In this document: positions 6,160 through 6,790 of the stretch, in pieces | Position numbering within the stretch: the first letter of the stretch is position 1 | Layout: each line of letters opens with the position of its first letter | Source of the DNA: Paracoccaceae bacterium | Lineage (GTDB): Bacteria; Pseudomonadota; Alphaproteobacteria; Rhodobacterales; Rhodobacteraceae | Direction of reading: 5' to 3' | NCBI GenBank assembly: GCA_007128995.1 | Contig: SKWJ01000337.1 | Coordinates: 1-6,790 of the forward strand | Length of the DNA stretch: 6,790 nucleotides | Made by a program: the position numbers and the translations under genes | The notes under the pieces: generated by a model | Database searches by the model: none | Told to the model about the DNA's origin: nothing | Seen by the model: the letters and a program-made list of their open reading frames with translations, nothing else

Positions 6160-6790
6160 TCAAATCCCGTCCGCGCGACACAGCGCCTGCGCCGACAACC
6201 CGCCATCCACAGCCAGATTGGCCCCTGTCATCCCCCGCGACAGATCGGACAGCAGAAACAGCGCCGCCTGTGCGGCCTGTCCTGCGCCCATCGCGGCATC
6301 ATGACCGCGGGCGGCGACAATTTCCGGGGGCAAATGGCCACTGGCGCTGGCTGGCGAAACCGCGTTCATGCGGATATCGCGGTCAGCATAGCGCCAGCAA
6401 TGCGCCATCACCCATGCGATCAACGCCCAGCCGACAGTGCGGGCGGTGCGCGCCGGGTCCAGATGCAGGCCCCAGCGGGCGACAAACGCGCCTGCATCCG
6501 CGTGCCGAAGCGCCATGGCCGCGCGGATTTCGGGCAGGTTTTCGGGCCGATGCGGCATAGCAGGCGCGCCCCGCAACACGACCGATGCGCCCCGTGCCAT
6601 GCGCGGGGCGAGGGCTTCGGCAAGCACGCGCGGCGCCAGCAAGCCAAGAAGCAGCGTGTCCCGTGGCGCAAGCGCGTCAATATCCGGGCAGGCGATCAGC
6701 CCATCCAACCCCTCGGGCAGAGCTGCGGCAACCGCGCCGAGTGCCGAACCGTCAGAGAGATCTGCCTGATAAAAGGCCGCGAGCCCCTCG
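6160..6790 (-). CDS. Short-chain dehydrogenase/reductase homologue lacking the catalytic residues; N-terminus outside the window
   Basis: About 209 residues are visible and the frame stays open to the right edge, so roughly 40-45 N-terminal residues, including the dinucleotide-binding glycine motif, are missing. The visible order is that of a classical SDR of the 3-alpha-hydroxysteroid/coniferyl-alcohol dehydrogenase kind: FYQADLSD, then LDGLIACPDI at the place of the usual DGL-x-N-x-AG, a strand ASVVLRGAPA where the catalytic Ser should be, DIRMNAVSPAS for the usual R-x-N-x-x-x-PG, and MTGANLAVDGG near the end. By my reading the Asn, Ser, Tyr and Lys of the catalytic tetrad are all replaced; TARTVGWAL occupies the YxxxK place. 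The PG after the NAVSP block is also changed to PA. The fold therefore looks kept while the chemistry looks lost. It may bind cofactor or a partner. It could also be a decaying gene, though no stop or frameshift is visible. The TTG at 6708 is an internal Leu codon. Confidence 0.85.
   Translation of the reverse strand, partial: EGLAAFYQADLSDGSALGAVAAALPEGLDGLIACPDIDALAPRDTLLLGLLAPRVLAEALAPRMARGASVVLRGAPAMPHRPENLPEIRAAMALRHADAGAFVARWGLHLDPARTARTVGWALIAWVMAHCWRYADRDIRMNAVSPASASGHLPPEIVAARGHDAAMGAGQAAQAALFLLSDLSRGMTGANLAVDGGLSAQALCRADGI

Noticed and set aside
5424..6560. A 378-codon open frame on the plus strand spanning the flotillin N-terminus and SDR end
   Set aside because: It crosses two real genes and their gap on the other strand, and the translation has no domain-like pattern.

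Overview
The window is a gene-dense, GC-rich piece of bacterial DNA. By eye it is about 60-65 % GC, with strong G/C preference at third codon positions. The protein families and their grouping point to an alphaproteobacterium, most likely of the Rhodobacteraceae (roseobacter/Rhodobacter relatives). These are a BKACE-family enzyme fused by overlap to a PcaB-type lyase, a short MetF-like protein beside an aldehyde dehydrogenase, and a flotillin with a long Ala/Glu/Arg coiled coil. The taxon is an inference from composition and gene content, not from a marker gene.

Layout. (1) Bases 1-1531, plus strand: the C-terminal end of a beta-keto acid cleavage enzyme (BKACE/DUF849), whose stop overlaps by ATGA the start of a full-length 3-carboxy-cis,cis-muconate cycloisomerase (pcaB) of the protocatechuate pathway. 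(2) Bases 1556-4465, minus strand: a compact three-gene unit in the order MetF-like methylene-THF reductase homologue, aldehyde dehydrogenase, GNAT acetyltransferase. Gaps are 26 and 4 bases. The unit runs convergently into pcaB, and a small hairpin lies at the junction. (3) Bases 4466-4583: a regulatory gap with a perfect ATGTATACAT palindrome over a probable -10 element and a second, imperfect copy about 62 bases upstream. This looks like a GntR/FCD-type repressor site. (4) Bases 4584-6790, minus strand: a flotillin-like SPFH protein preceded by the end of a short-chain dehydrogenase/reductase (SDR) homologue that runs off the window and has lost the catalytic residues of the family.

How it may work together. 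PcaB makes 4-carboxymuconolactone on the way to beta-ketoadipate. A BKACE enzyme with beta-ketoadipate activity could take that product with acetyl-CoA to succinyl-CoA and acetoacetate, bypassing the usual CoA transferase and thiolase. The MetF-like protein plus aldehyde dehydrogenase unit would suit handling of methyl groups and aldehydes from methoxylated aromatics or N-methylated compounds, but the substrate is not shown by the sequence. The flotillin/SDR pair looks like a separate locus.

I do not see a clearly new multi-gene system (no CRISPR, transposon, phage, toxin-antitoxin or RNA gene). The points most worth a second look are the catalytically stripped SDR next to the flotillin, the BKACE-pcaB translational coupling, the paired TGTATAC sites, the divergent MetF homologue, and a nine-G run inside the PcaB catalytic loop.
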